From the NCBI GenBank assembly GCA_029747585.1, contig JAPEVF010000297.1:1-53737 (forward strand): a stretch of DNA of 53,737 nt, read 5' to 3'. The translations under genes and the position numbers were made by a program. Shown here piece by piece: positions 11,262 to 22,323 of the stretch. Each line of letters opens with the position of its first letter. Position 1 is the stretch's first letter. The stretch comes from Pleurotus djamor. Its lineage: Eukaryota > Basidiomycota > Agaricomycetes > Agaricales > Pleurotaceae. The notes beneath the pieces are model-generated. The model was not told the origin of the DNA, searched no databases, and worked only from the letters and a program-made list of their open reading frames with translations.

Positions 11262-11995
11262 CTTCTGAATGCACTTTATGGTGTGCAAGTGGATGAAAGT
11301 ATCAAGATAGAAAAGATATCTTCATTACGCGTGTACTGTGCCTTCAACGACACAGCGTCAAGGTCGCGCCTCATACACATGGCATTAGGCTGAAGGAGAG
11401 TTTGAAATCTTCCCAAGATTTAGTCTCCGCTCAGGTCTCAGAGCGGAGATCGGACCCATGAGCTCCGCGGCGACCCGATGATTCTGCAAGTTCGAACTTT
11501 GACCCGGGGCCATTCATTGCCTATGCATAAGGAAGTTCCACTTAAGCCTCTTTAATTCATTCACTACGTATATGTAGTTAGACTAGCCAACCAACTTATC
11601 TACGTACTAACTCCTACGTGAGTCCCGGTATTGTCTCTTCAGAAGTGACTCATTACAGAGTTCTAAACAGAGAAGCGACAGTCAACCTTGAAATGGAAGA
11701 TATCTGACTCCCCGATTGGCTGAAAGGTGGTTCAGTTCATCCGGTCTTATCTGGCGCTCAGAGGATGACCTCAGGACTTACATCGGTATAAAAGGACGCG
11801 TTGTGCTCCGTGATTTTTACATCTAAGCATCGTGAGTTATTCGTTACGAGGATAAACACATAAAGTAATCGAGACATACTGAACGCGACCTCTTCGAGTT
11901 CAGAGAACTGGAATACAGACAGGGAGCCAAAAGGGAAAGGAAAATCTGTGTCCGGCTTTTGATTGAAGGAAGGGAAGCATATTAGCTGAAACCAT
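11262..11995. other. Intergenic between HET gene and the disrupted gene
   Basis: The HET promoter must lie here. A good TATA box (TATAAAA, 11787-11793) points the other way, along the plus strand, towards the 3' end of the disrupted minus-strand gene, and no plus-strand gene follows it. The GCTCCGCGG-rich patch near 11460 shows nothing further. Confidence 0.4.
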
Positions 11996-12480
11996 CTAGA
12001 AAAAGATGCTTGTCATTATCCTCACTGTTTTGTCAATCCGAATCGACCATTTGACCCCAGAAGAACCGTCTACGACTCCGGTTTGGATACCGTCCTTCAC
12101 ATCAATACTGGATTCGTACTGCGCCAAAAATGTAAACGTTTCGTTTCCGCCGTTCTTGAACATCTGCATGTCCTGTGTAAATGATATAGGATCTGAGGTG
12201 AAGGTCAGAGATAAGTATACTGAATGTGGGATGAGTGGCACGCAAACTCACATTTGATCGTTCCTAAGTTTGGGTCGTTGGTCCCAGTATTCGAGGCGGG
12301 TAGTTGCATCAATGGGTAAGCCCTACTGGAGGGATTCTTCAGCCAGACGTGGTAGCGATGTTCCATCCCCTCCGTATTGTCGTTACACATAGCCGCACCC
12401 GAATGAACGAGAATCACATAAACGGACCCTCCATTCGAGACGAAATTTGCGTCGGGGACGGCGTTGACGACATAAACAAA
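11996..12480 (-). pseudogene. 3' half of a gene split by the KDZ transposon
   Basis: This holds the rest of exon 2 (12252-12480) and exon 3 (11996-12192), separated by a 59-bp intron, of the gene whose 5' half is at 27354-27666. The encoded part runs from FVYVVNAVPDANFVSNGG through HRYHVWLKNPSSRAYPLMQL and ends DKTVRIMTSIFF. With the element and one target duplication removed, exons 27518-27666, 27354-27450 plus 12252-12480, and 11996-12192 sum to 672 bp: 223 codons and a stop with no frame break. I do not recognise the family; the predicted protein is soluble with no signal peptide. There is no sign of decay beyond the insertion. As it stands, translation from the 5' half would run into transposon sequence. 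Confidence 0.85.
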
Positions 12481-12487
12481 CGCGTCG
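12481..12487. repeat. Left target-site duplication
   Basis: CGCGTCG directly abuts the left end of the KDZ element and is repeated exactly at 27354-27360 beside the right end. Removing one copy plus the element restores the host reading frame (TWRIDA joined to FVYVV), which fixes both borders. Confidence 0.92.
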
Positions 12488-13212
12488 CACCTTAGGCTGC
12501 CACCTAGAAATACCTTAAAGGTGTAATTAGTAGGTGGTGAATATTACACCTCTAAGGGGTCCTGGAGCTGGGCACAGCCCAGGAGCTTGGGCATGCCCAA
12601 TATGTCACAGATATCAAGTCACTCTGAGTGGGCGTACCCAAGGTACTATTTAGTATGAAGTTGGATATATATAGATGTGTGGGTGGGTATACCCAGAGGT
12701 GTTTAGAGGTGGTTGATTAGAACAGTGGGTGATGGGGTAGGGGTGGGAGGGTGGTGACTTGGGTATACCCAGGACATATTTAGGCCTTTATTTCGTGGAG
12801 GGAGGGTAGGATAGGGCATATATATTTGGGTATACCCAGGCCATATTGGGACCTTTTGTGAATGATATGAGGGTGATTGGAGGATGGGTTGATCATGGGT
12901 ATACCCAGGGTACATTGACACCATTGAATGTTAATTTGGATGGTATTATCTATATGTTTAGGATTTTCTCATGGCCTGGCCACCCGTATATCACAACTTT
13001 CTTCTCTCTTTTCTTTTCTAGACTACTTCTTCATTGATATCAACTCCGTAGGAGTATTCAGAATCTTACGTACAACAAGGTCTATCTTCTCACTCAAGAT
13101 ATTGTATATTTTAAAATGCATGGTAATGAATGAATTGATGATATTTATCATTGTTAGGCAATTTGGTCAGATCTGTATATTGTTTGTTACTCAAGAATAA
13201 TATGGGAAATAA

Positions 13213-14699
13213 CATCAGGAAAAACCTATTTTGCTATAAAGAAAGATAAAGCATATCAAAGCTAAAAAGGGGGTGAAAGCTATGGGAGAAAGGTTATATG
13301 TATAACTACTCAGATGAAAGCAGCTGAAAGCGGGTAAAAGCAAGTATTATGTAACATCCATAAATGAAAGCTTATGAAAGATTCTAAAGATAAACATGTA
13401 CATGAAAGCTGCGAAAGCTGTGAAAGCTACATTAAGCTGTAAAAAGCTATATAAAGCAAGAAACATCATACATATTTAGAAAATCGCCAATACTTACATA
13501 TTCTGATAGATCTTGCTTCTTTCAATATACGGTCAAAATTGAATATCATTATTTGAAGCTAACTAGCTTGACACGTATAAGAGAAAAGTGTACGGAATGG
13601 TAAGGGGCATACAATAAGGCTAGCAATGGTGTAACAGCATCTTGCGGTATATCTGTAGAAAGGTTTAAGCTGGGTTCGGACTACGAAGTATGAATACCAC
13701 CTACAGCCTTTTCTTCCTGGGCATCACTGTGCGACTCCAAAGCAAGGATGTTGATTGAAATATGCTCCATTCAAATGTAGACACAATCAGTAAACGTGAT
13801 TGAGAAAACATTAATGAGAGCTTACCGCTCGCCCATAACACCGCCCACACACCTCTACAACACCAGTCAGTCCAATGGTTCTAAGGTGAAAGCCAGGAAA
13901 GAGAGGCTAAAACGTTGAAGGGAAAAGGCTGCACAAATCTGCTGCCTCAGCTTAAGGTTGGAGGTCACATACTAGGAAGGGTAAAGAGGAAGAAAGACGT
14001 GCAAGAGAGTGATGTGGTGGACTTGAACGATTTCAAATTAGAGAAAGTGGGCGGAGCTTGAATAGGCAAGGCTGTGCATATCCCCGGATAGTCAGAATGA
14101 GGACTTACCTGCCAGTCCCCACCTGGCTATCCGGGGATATTTCCTAATAGTCCCCATTTGGCAGTCTATCCCATTTGGATGGTTTACATGATTTTGACTT
14201 AACAGTCAGAGTGGGGACTGACCCTCAGTCGGCACCACAGCTGTCCACTCCACTATTCCCTCACATTCTGACATGTTTTAATTCCTTCATATTTATTTGT
14301 TATATTCTATTGGGCTGTGTCGTATAAAGCTCCTGCAATCAATTGTGCTTGAATTATATTTGAAAGATGATGAAAGATGATGAAAGCTAATGAAAGCTTG
14401 ATCTGGATATAACACTATGTAGATAATAAGCTGAAAGCTATTGAAAGATAAATTGAAACTGGATGCTGCTCATGCAAGATGTTGAAAGCCAGTGAAAGCT
14501 AAATGTAAGGATTATACTGCTTACACAATTAACTCAAAGCAGTTGAAAGCTAAAAAAGACATACTATTGCTGATTCAAAAACATGAAAGCTACTGAAAGC
14601 TAGTGAATGCCACTGAGAGTGAGTTTAATGCTTTGGCTTAAACATCTGTCTCTGTTCAAAACTTTGATAAGCTTTTACCCAAAAATGTTTTTCCTGATG
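13213..14699. mobile_element. Nested non-autonomous DNA transposon, 1,487 bp
   Basis: The right arm of the host element reads straight through the point where this sequence interrupts the left arm, so it is a secondary insertion. Its ends are inverted repeats: CATCAGGAAAAAC at the left and GTTTTTCCTGATG at the right. A heptamer TGAAAGC recurs many times in the same orientation within about 250 bp of each end, as expected for subterminal transposase-binding sites. No coding region is seen. The flanks (AAATAA and AAAGGG) allow only a very short, ambiguous AA target duplication. The superfamily is unknown. Confidence 0.82.
14078..14140. repeat. Inverted repeat inside the nested element
   Basis: ATATCCCCGGATAG (14078-14091) is the exact reverse complement of CTATCCGGGGATAT (14127-14140), with a 35-bp loop. 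It could be a hairpin or a remnant of an even smaller insertion. Confidence 0.75.
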
Positions 14700-15271
14700 A
14701 AAGGGCTTGAATGCATACTGGGCATGCCCACCTCCCATCTACTTTTCATGTGGGTACGCCCAACATGTATTAGGACCTCAATATTTCTTGGGCGTACCCA
14801 TGTCTCATCTACTTTTTAGGTGGGTACGCCCATGATATATTAGGGCCTTAATACATGTTGGGCGTACCCATCTCCCATTTGCTTTTCACGTGGTATGCCC
14901 AAGGGATATTAAGACCTACATATTACTGAGTACTATAGTGAGTCTACAACTTTCCCACATTCTCCGTACTTGTATACAAATCTCCCCTTCTTTCCCACCT
15001 CCCCATCTTCTCAACACTACCTTGTCATTGATACCAGCTCTGTGGGAGTAGTACTGATAATCTTACTCAAAACAAGGTCTATTTTCTCTCTCAGAATAAT
15101 CTGTATCTTTGTATGCATGATGTTGAACGAATTGATGATGTTTGTCATTGTGAGCTACTTTGATGTGATCAAGATATTGTATATAAGTCAGTACTGCAGG
15201 GAAGATGACAAATTGGGCTGGGTATACCCGCCTCCGGCATACTTAACCATGGGTACATCCAAGGACCTAAA

Positions 15272-15745
15272 TATTCCTTGGGCGTGCCCATTACCCATCT
15301 ACTTTTTACATGGGCACGCCCAAGACATATTAGGACCCCAATATCACTTGGGCATACCCATGTCTCATCTACTTTGGAGATGGGCATGCCCAAGATGTAT
15401 TAGGACCCCAATATCACTTGGGCATGCCCACCTCTCATCTACTTTTCACATGGGCACGCCCAAGATGTATTTGGGACCTTAATATGTCTTGGGCGTACCC
15501 ATGCCTCATCTACTTTGGAGATGGGCATGCCCAAGATGTATTAGGACCCCAATATCACTTGGGCATGCCCACCTCTCATCTACTTTTCACATGGGCACGC
15601 CCAAGATGTATTAGGACCTTAATATGTCTTGGGCGTACCCATGTCTCATCTACTTTGGAGATGGGCATGCCCAAGGGATATTAGGACCTATAACTTGTGT
15701 ATACTCACTTTCAAAATATATACATAGTTTGGGTATGCCCAACCT
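15272..15745. repeat. Left subterminal array of 12-bp palindromes
   Basis: Palindromes of the form TGGGYRYRCCCA occur here alternately about 31 and 38 bp apart, with conserved spacers such as AGATGTATTAGGACC and CTCATCTACTTT. The segment 15380-15519 is almost exactly repeated at 15520-15659, a 140-bp tandem duplication. The array ends about 35 bp from the 3' end of the transposase gene. These are likely transposase-binding sites; that role is inferred. Confidence 0.8.
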
Positions 15746-15777
15746 TTATTATAGTCTTTTGGATATATTGCACTTAA

Positions 15778-18700
15778 CTACAAGGTGTCATCAACCACAA
15801 TATCCTCATCATACCCATTATCTTCAAAGTCATCCTCACTGTCAGATAAGTCATCACCACACTCATCCTCTACTTCTGCTACCACCTCCTTCACCTGTCT
15901 AATAGTCACATTAGACATTTCTTCCACTGATGGACCCCAGATAAAGTCTTCATCGTCCAGAGGTATCCCTGAAAGGTCCTTTTTCCACACCACACATAGT
16001 TCCAGGAGCCACTTTTTATGAAGTTGAAGTTGATAAAGAAGAGAAGGACTGGTATCTAGAAAGATGGTTAACATACAAACTGGCATAACATAGGCTTCTT
16101 TCACTCATTACCATTGTCTTCAAGCGATTGAGAGAGGACTTGCCATTCCTTTGCAAACCAATGACGCAAGGCAGTGGCCTCATGTATCAACCGAAGCCTT
16201 TCTTCTTCACATCGATCATCAAGAAGCATTCCAGATATACCATCAATCACCGCTTGGTCACCAAGCCAAGGTGGAATAGCTTTGTTATCATGGTCATCAA
16301 TAAGCCCCGCATCACGCCAGATGGGATCATCAATGTCCAGGTCAAACAACCCGCTCAAAGGCATTTTGTCAGGAACCTTGGCACGAGGCGGTGCGTTTCC
16401 TGCGCGAACAAGGCTATTCATCTCATCAATAAGGGTATTAAACTTCTTGACGGAGGAGAGAATGGCAGGCTCGCGCTTGGAAGCAGCACTTGATGTGTGA
16501 TGAGAGGCATGTTTATCTAGAGTTGCGATTAAAAGGTAGACTTGATATAACAGTGATATAAATACCTAGGGCCTTGCGATGAGGAGTTCTCTCAAGGGGT
16601 TGAAGCTCAAAGCGACGTTGGCGCAAACGCTCCCGTATTCGAGATTTGAGGGCCAGGGCATTCATTCGTGCCGTAAAGAAAGGATTCTTGAGATGACGGT
16701 TCAGGACTTGAAGATTATTAACCCCAAGTTTCTTTTTCCGTGTGGCGATGTCATTTTGGTAGTCTGCACGCTTCTTACGGAGGTTGGGAAGCTCATCTTC
16801 CGCTTCAAAGACTTCATGGTGAGGAGTCGTCAGGTTGGAGATTGTTGCTTCAGCGTCAGCAATTTGGCGAGTAAGTGAGTCTCGAGCCTTCACCAACCGC
16901 AAGATATCAGCTATAGCGCGCTCCCCCAAGGTCTTGTCTTGACGCTGAAGTGGGCGAGTTTGGTGGTCAACTTGATGTTTCCACTCAAGTCGGAGTGTAG
17001 CATCATCGGGGGTATGTTCACCCAGGAGTTGGATGGCCTCCTCACGCTTCTTCAACATATTTGAAAACTTCCGCGCCAGCCACTTTCCCATATGAAGAAG
17101 GTTCAGATTGGAGTCATGATGAATCTGTGTATCAAGGACAAACATACGGCGATGATGCTAAGATGAAAGTATAAGTCTCCAAATGTATAAAAGTATAAAA
17201 GCGACAAACCCCTGATACCCGTAGGCACCCAATCAATCCACTAATGGAATACCAGAACCGCTCACATCCTTCACCATCTGTCAATCCAAACCCTACAACC
17301 TTGCATGGATGATACACAATCTGGCAAGGCCACTGATGTCCAAATGCATGAAAGATTGATATTGCGAACGAGATACGGGGCATGTAGCGACCAAGGAATC
17401 CATACTTGACACAGCTACGGTGAAGCTGACAGCCAATATCATAGAGAACACCAACATGGTAGGTAAGGGGAATGTGTTGGAACAGAGTCTCGAGTAAGAG
17501 TAACGTATAGTGCTGCTTTTCTCCTGAAGACGTCATGTTGACCAACCAAAGGACTCGATCATGGCGACAGAGTAGACCCATGAGAGCAGTGGTATCGAAG
17601 AACTGCGAGCTTGCTTTCTGACGAGTGTCATCAGCAGCAGTAAAACTCTTCTTGCAACCAGCAAGGACAGAGTTCGAGATAGGTAGGCCAGGTTCAATGG
17701 AATCTTCCTCATCACTCCCAGCATCATCAGCTGCACGTGGGCGTTTTCGTGACCGAGAACCACGGACAGACTCAACATATGCCTCCATGCACTGAGCCTG
17801 GACATCGGAGAGAAACACCGAGGAGGGATGGTTCAGAGGTGGGTCGTGTTCTTGATGACGACGCTTCTGAGTAAAGCAGGCGTCTAAACAAACAAGGATG
17901 TGTGGGCTACAGAAATAAGTACACGATGTTGAAGCGAGACGGACAAAAGTTACCTTGTAGGAGATGGCCGATTGTTCTCTCCGCCGAAACAGACAGGACA
18001 GCGTGCCTGTAGGTACTCAGAGGGGTGGTCAAGCGGTGGTGGAGGGCCAAATGGAGATTTCGCTTCCTCAGTAGGCACTTCCTCATCGGCTGATGCTGCC
18101 AAACGGCTAAATTAGTCTCCTCGGAGAGCTTGAGTTAGCACACGTACCATTATCCTCAATACCTACAACTGGTTGTACTTGAGCACCACGCAAGGTTCTT
18201 TCAACAAAGGCTTTACTCTGAACTTCGAGGCAGTTGAAAAACTGTAAGGCGTTTCCAAAACGGTGGCGAAGAGGGTCCTGGGCCGGGCATCAGTGGCAAA
18301 TAGGGAAAAGCAAGAATAAGATGTCACACCTCGCCTTCCAAGCGATACCCGCGACGATGGAGGAAACCCTCCAAAGCTCGACACCACGCCGTGGTGTTAG
18401 GCGCCAGGTTCACAAATAGTTCGGATACTAGTTGAAGGACGCTGATATCGACTGCAAGTGTGGGACGAAACGGTGCACAGGGGAAAAGTCCAGCCGACAC
18501 CAGCTTCTCTGCCAGTGTTGAGCATGCGCAGAGGGGGAACACGAGGCGTTCAATAACTACACAAAGTTTGAGTACCAAGAATGAAAACTGGGAGTGAAAC
18601 GTGCCATTCATTCGGACCACAAGAATGCGAAACTCCTCAATGTTCAAGCAATGACATGCCCCGTTGCTGGAAAACCCTGACGGTTGATGACGAAGAGATT

Positions 18701-19055
18701 CGGTTTCTCGTAAGAGATCGAAGTACGGCATGATGAGCGCTGGGATCACTTGGTCCAGCCATGCTCGCCACTGTTGATCTTTGCGGCGTCGGTGTCGGCT
18801 GACTGCAGGGGGGAATTCGGGGGACATCCCACGAGCATCACCCTGAGCAACGGGCTCATCATGATTCGGAGTTTCTGGAGGAGGGGGAGTCGTGTGACGG
18901 TTTGTGGGGAGTGGGATAACTTGTCCATTATGGAGGTGAGCTTCGGGGAAAACATGGTGATGATTCGAGCGATGGTGGTCAGACTTCGGGAGAAGATGAA
19001 GGGGATCCCGCGTGTGATCGGCTCGACGAGTACCTTGGCGCACAGCCTGGAGCAA
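15778..19055 (-). CDS. KDZ transposase with CxC1-type cysteine cluster
   Basis: Multi-exon minus-strand gene. In protein order: a disordered histidine/proline-rich start; then a block with QQWRAWLDQVIPALIMPYFDLL, CHCLNIEE, the C-A-C motif LCACSTLAEKLVSAGLFPCAP and NTTAWCRALEGFLHRRGY, the CxC1-like region of KDZ transposases; then ARCPVCFGGE and LDACFTQKRR. The catalytic RNase H-like core follows: GCKKSFTAADDTRQKASSQFFD, LMGLLCRHDRVLWLVNMTSSGEKQ, VLYDIGCQLHRSC, FHAFGHQWPCQIVYHPCKV and GFGLTDGEGCERFWYSIS. Acidic residues in FFD, YDIGC and DGEGCERFW are candidate catalytic D, D and E. A coiled-coil, Arg/Lys-rich region (about 16560-17145) and an acidic C-terminus follow. Introns such as the one after RRGYRLEGE splice cleanly. 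The true start may be in a short upstream exon; 19055 is the first in-frame ATG I can support. Confidence 0.9.
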
Positions 19056-19490
19056 AGAATGAGGAAATGGGTGTACAAGGTTGTGATAAAACTTGCCTTC
19101 ATGTTATGAAGGATGATGGTACGAGGGGAGGGACCATGAGGTCAGCGAAACGAGATGGGGAACATGTATAAACGACTAACCTGAGGAGAGCCAGCATTGA
19201 AGCGCATTAGAAACCGGGGGGGGACCGTGCGTACAAGGATGAGTCAGACCAGACAAACTGATGGGAGATGATCCACATACCTTGGCAGCCAAGGAAGAAG
19301 CATGGTGGGGAAGGTTAAAAGGAAAAGAGATTAGTACAGATTGTAGGGGGACGAGGGGAACATGAAGGAGGATGGACAAAGACTCACCCTCGAGATCACA
19401 GAGCGCGACATATGCAAAAAAAAACCCCGAGGCAGCGGTACAAAAAAGCTCGAAATAGACGTCTATCAACCGATAACACGTCTACCCGCT

Positions 19491-19506
19491 GTGAACAACC
19501 GTTCAC
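19491..19506. promoter_or_regulatory. Operator-like dyad, copy 1
   Basis: GTGAACAACCGTTCAC, half-sites GTGAAC and GTTCAC with a 4-bp spacer. It is on the transposase side of the divergent region. The same half-sites recur at 19871 and 19900. Confidence 0.55.
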
Positions 19507-19734
19507 CAGCAGAAGGAGCACAGGAGTGATGGAAAAACGGGAGGTTGAGGAGCAGCTTGAGGAGGAAATCGCGTTGAACGTTAAACGGAGTATTCCAACT
19601 CCGCACTTCTCAAACGCGCGTCAAGCGCTGAGGAACTTCCCGGCTGACTTCCAATCCTCTGCGCTCTGAGTATTTGCCATTCGAGCGCCGATTTAATGTC
19701 CTTGTTGATCACCTTCGTGGGTAACAACGCAGCG

Positions 19735-19746
19735 TGGGTATACCCA
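19735..19746. promoter_or_regulatory. Single copy of the arm palindrome in the promoter
   Basis: TGGGTATACCCA, identical to palindromes in both terminal arms but several kilobases from either array. If the transposase binds these sites, it could also bind here and regulate its own promoter or that of the cargo genes. Confidence 0.6.
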
Positions 19747-19870
19747 GCCACGTCACGATTTCTCACTCACTTTTTCCCCCCAACCACCACCACCACTCGC
19801 CGTCGTCGTCGTTCCCAATCCCCAAGCGTTTTCAAGCCCTCTGGAACCCTTATCCCTTGGTTGCCTGCCG

Positions 19871-19886
19871 GTGAACGGTTGTTCAC
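19871..19886. promoter_or_regulatory. Operator-like dyad, copy 2
   Basis: GTGAACGGTTGTTCAC, the same half-sites as at 19491 with the spacer inverted (GGTT for AACC), so this copy is its reverse complement. Confidence 0.55.
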
Positions 19887-19899
19887 GGCCTAGGACACA

Positions 19900-19915
19900 G
19901 TGAACGGTTGTTCAC
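19900..19915. promoter_or_regulatory. Operator-like dyad, copy 3
   Basis: GTGAACGGTTGTTCAC, identical to copy 2 and 29 bp further on, close to three helical turns, so factors bound at both would lie on nearly the same face of the DNA. Confidence 0.55.
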
Positions 19916-20283
19916 GTGCCTCTAGTTGTGCTCCCCTCGAATTCTCTGTTCAGCAAGACACGTCTTCGCACCTCACTAGCCTACGCATTTGTCAAACCAA
20001 CACGTTTGGATCCCTCTCACTGACGTCTCCTCAAAGGTATGTGATCTATCGCAGCAATCTCTCTTAGCGCCTACTCATGTCGATGCTCATCTNACCCTGT
20101 CCCCCAGATCACTCCTCCACTCTGATTGTCTCGGATTGCTGCCCCTTGTAGTCCCAACGACTCGTTCTTTCCACACAAAGGTAAGATCTCTCGTTGATGC
20201 ATGTGGATCGTCACTGATCACTGATGATCTCCTCTCAGCACGCAGCATTTTGATCTCTTTCGATTCCGTCTTTCTCAGTTACG

Positions 20284-22147
20284 ATGCGTAAGCGATTGCC
20301 ATTCTTCTACATTAACTCACTCTAATAAGTTGTTAGCATCTCTTCGTGATCAAATCCTAGCGAATCCGTCCATGCTCCTCGCCAACAAGGCTGACCCTTC
20401 GACACGTATGTTTTACCCCTCCCCTTCTCGTCGTATTTATCTCATTGCGTTCTCAGCTATCAAGGAATGGGATGGTCTTGTCGGCGCTGTATTCGAACGT
20501 TTCTATTACANTCACATCCCCCAATTGTGTACGAATCCCCCAGCCACCCATAGGGAAGGATCGTCCTATCTTCCACTGTGCAGACGGCGGCTTTGGTATC
20601 GACGATCCATACCAGTGGCCTCAGTCGTACTGCCCGAAGTTGCCACTGTTTGCCTGTATGCCTGCCAAAGCACCCAAGGACGATCCCCAACGTATCTTAT
20701 GGTGGACGCCTCATATTGATGAGTTCGAGATCAAGGAAATGGGGGGTCATCGTTATACTAGTCCCGGTCTTATCAAGGCATCACATTGCCACCTCTTGAA
20801 GACTGAGGGTGACGCCATCCAGACGACCATCCGCCAGCACCTCGATGATCCGCTATACTTGCGAGTATACAACAGGGACGGACTTATTGCCCGCCATGAT
20901 GCCCCGGGCGATTGGATGCGTCGTTTGGAAGGCTTTCCTGCGCCTTACCACGATGTGTGTCTCTTTGTCAAAGAGTATCAACGACGTTGTCTCGAACTCC
21001 TCGCGATTACCAATTTTGTCTCAACCGTTCTCAGTCGTTCTAACCCTCGTCCTCTCACAATCCCTCCTCCACATCGTTTTCTCGGAGCGTTCACCTCCGA
21101 CATCGGTATCGCTGGGTTACTTGCCTTTAATGGTGTTCCAGTGTGGCTCATCCGAGAACTTGACTCATTCAGCAGTGCTCGCATTGACTCCCTGGCTCTG
21201 CTCGATTTGTGGATGCCAAGAAATTTGAACTTCAACAGACTGCTTACACCCCTTCGACGCCATTAGCCTGGTCCGATGCCCTCAAAAGCGTCCGTCGTGA
21301 TGTTACTCTCCATAACGACCTGGGTGAAGTCGATCGCGGATTTCCTTTTCCTCCTCCAACTCTTTTTGACCCAACATCTGCTACCAACAAGCGGAAAATC
21401 TCGTACGCGTACATCTCTTGGGTCAACATCAGGCCGTCCCTTCTTGCGATTGCAGCCCCATTGACATCGTTTCGTCCTCTGAAGTGGTCGCGCAAAGAGT
21501 GGAAGAATGCCCTGCTGTTCTCCATGATCGATCAAGGGGAGATTGGTGCCACCCCTGGCTCCCAGGCTTACACTGACATGCGTGGTGTTGCTCGTACTCT
21601 TCGCGACCGGGCCGAACAGGCTAACCTGCCCCTCCCTCCCTCTCTCTCGGCGTCATATCTTGGCACCACTATTGTTCCATCCACTCTTCCCCCTCTTGAA
21701 ATCTGCCGCAAAGTCATATGGGAGCTTGCGGAATTGAGTTGGCGCGCGGACTTACTGGATCTCGATGCGTATATGTTTGTCGTCGCCGGCGCTCTCTCTG
21801 AGGGGGAACGTGCTGAACAGCTTGCAACCCGGTCTCTACTCATCAACCGGATCTTCAATGCCGATGCCCGCATCAACGAGGTGACTTGGACTCAGGTTAA
21901 CCCTGACAACACCCGAACTGGATTAACCGCAAGGGATCCGGAACAGCGACGAAGGTCACTCAATGCACTTGGTGTCGTTGTCATCTCATGGCAAGGAGCT
22001 CCATCTGAGCTCATCCAGTTGGTGCAAAGTGGCGCGGATGGGGAGGATGCCCTTGGGAGATTGGAGAAACAGTGCGCTGAGTTTGTTCTTCAATCGTTTT
22101 TCGCTCGTTTCGGTCGCGCCATGTCTGTACCTTGTTTTTTGGACTAA
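20284..22147 (+). pseudogene. Transposon cargo gene A, unknown family, apparently frameshifted
   Basis: Two long frames overlap: 20445-21266 and 21209-22147. Their translations continue each other (LALL then VDAKKFELQQTAYTPS), so a single-base shift near 21205 most simply explains the break. A second shift is likely near 20545, between FYYxHIPQLCTNPP and GKDRPIFHCADGGFG, next to an N at 20512. The start is taken as an ATG at 20284 followed by an intron, giving MPSLRDQILANPSMLLANKAD; this is tentative. Motifs include HRFLGAFTSDIGIAGLL and GVPVWLIRELD, which I associate with multicopy, uncharacterised mushroom proteins near transposons. No known catalytic motif is visible. The breaks could be mutation or sequencing error. 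Confidence 0.6.
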
Positions 22148-22323
22148 TTCACCTTGTCTCCCTGCATTCCCTTCACAATATCACATCGTGTTTTCTGCGT
22201 AGCATGGAATCAAAGTTTTTTTTCGTATTTATGAATGAATTTTGTTTAACTGCATCTGTGCCCATCTCCCATTCTCCTCATTCCCATTACCCTAGAACTT
22301 GCCGCACACATTTCACTTCCACC

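Larger units (their letters stand above)
12488..15310. repeat. Left terminal inverted repeat arm (interrupted by a nested element)
   Basis: 12488-13212 and 14700 to about 15310 together match, inverted, the right end of the transposon. The tip CACCTTAGGCTGCC lacks a CAAGTT hexamer that the right tip carries after CACCTT. Just inside, CCTTAAAGGTGTAAT and ATTACACCTCTAAGG can pair as a hairpin. Palindromes TGGGTATACCCA and TGGGCATGCCCA recur along the arm, for example near 12588, 12685, 12761, 12829 and 12897. Hydrophobic reading frames in this arm also appear in the right arm and are by-products of the repeat. Confidence 0.85.
19056..20283. promoter_or_regulatory. Divergent promoter region between transposase and cargo genes
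   Basis: The 1.2 kb between the minus-strand transposase and the plus-strand cargo genes must contain both promoters. It carries four short dyads not found elsewhere in the coding core (listed separately) and a splice-like series of exons and introns from about 19990 that probably forms the 5' leader of the first cargo gene. One N is present at 20093. Confidence 0.6.

Noticed and set aside
12006..12257. An 83-codon plus-strand gene
   Set aside because: It is the antisense of exon 3 and the intron of the disrupted gene, which has the better-supported splice structure.
12488..12500. A TA target duplication with shorter tips (GGCTGCC...GGCAGCC)
   Set aside because: It fits locally, but joining the flanks this way puts the host gene out of frame. 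The 7-bp CGCGTCG option restores the full frame and lengthens the inverted tips, so it is clearly better.
13213..14699. Helitron as identity of the nested element
   Set aside because: Both ends are inverted repeats, and Helitrons have no terminal inverted repeats; there is no TC start or CTRR end.
14970..15482. Hydrophobic open frame in the left arm, with an identical one in the right arm (25830-26201)
   Set aside because: It is duplicated because the arms are inverted copies, it runs across the palindrome arrays, and it has no coding bias or motif.
15272..15745. Regularly spaced repeats resembling a CRISPR array
   Set aside because: The repeats are 12-bp variable palindromes with conserved spacers in a fungal transposon arm; there are no cas genes and spacers are not unique.
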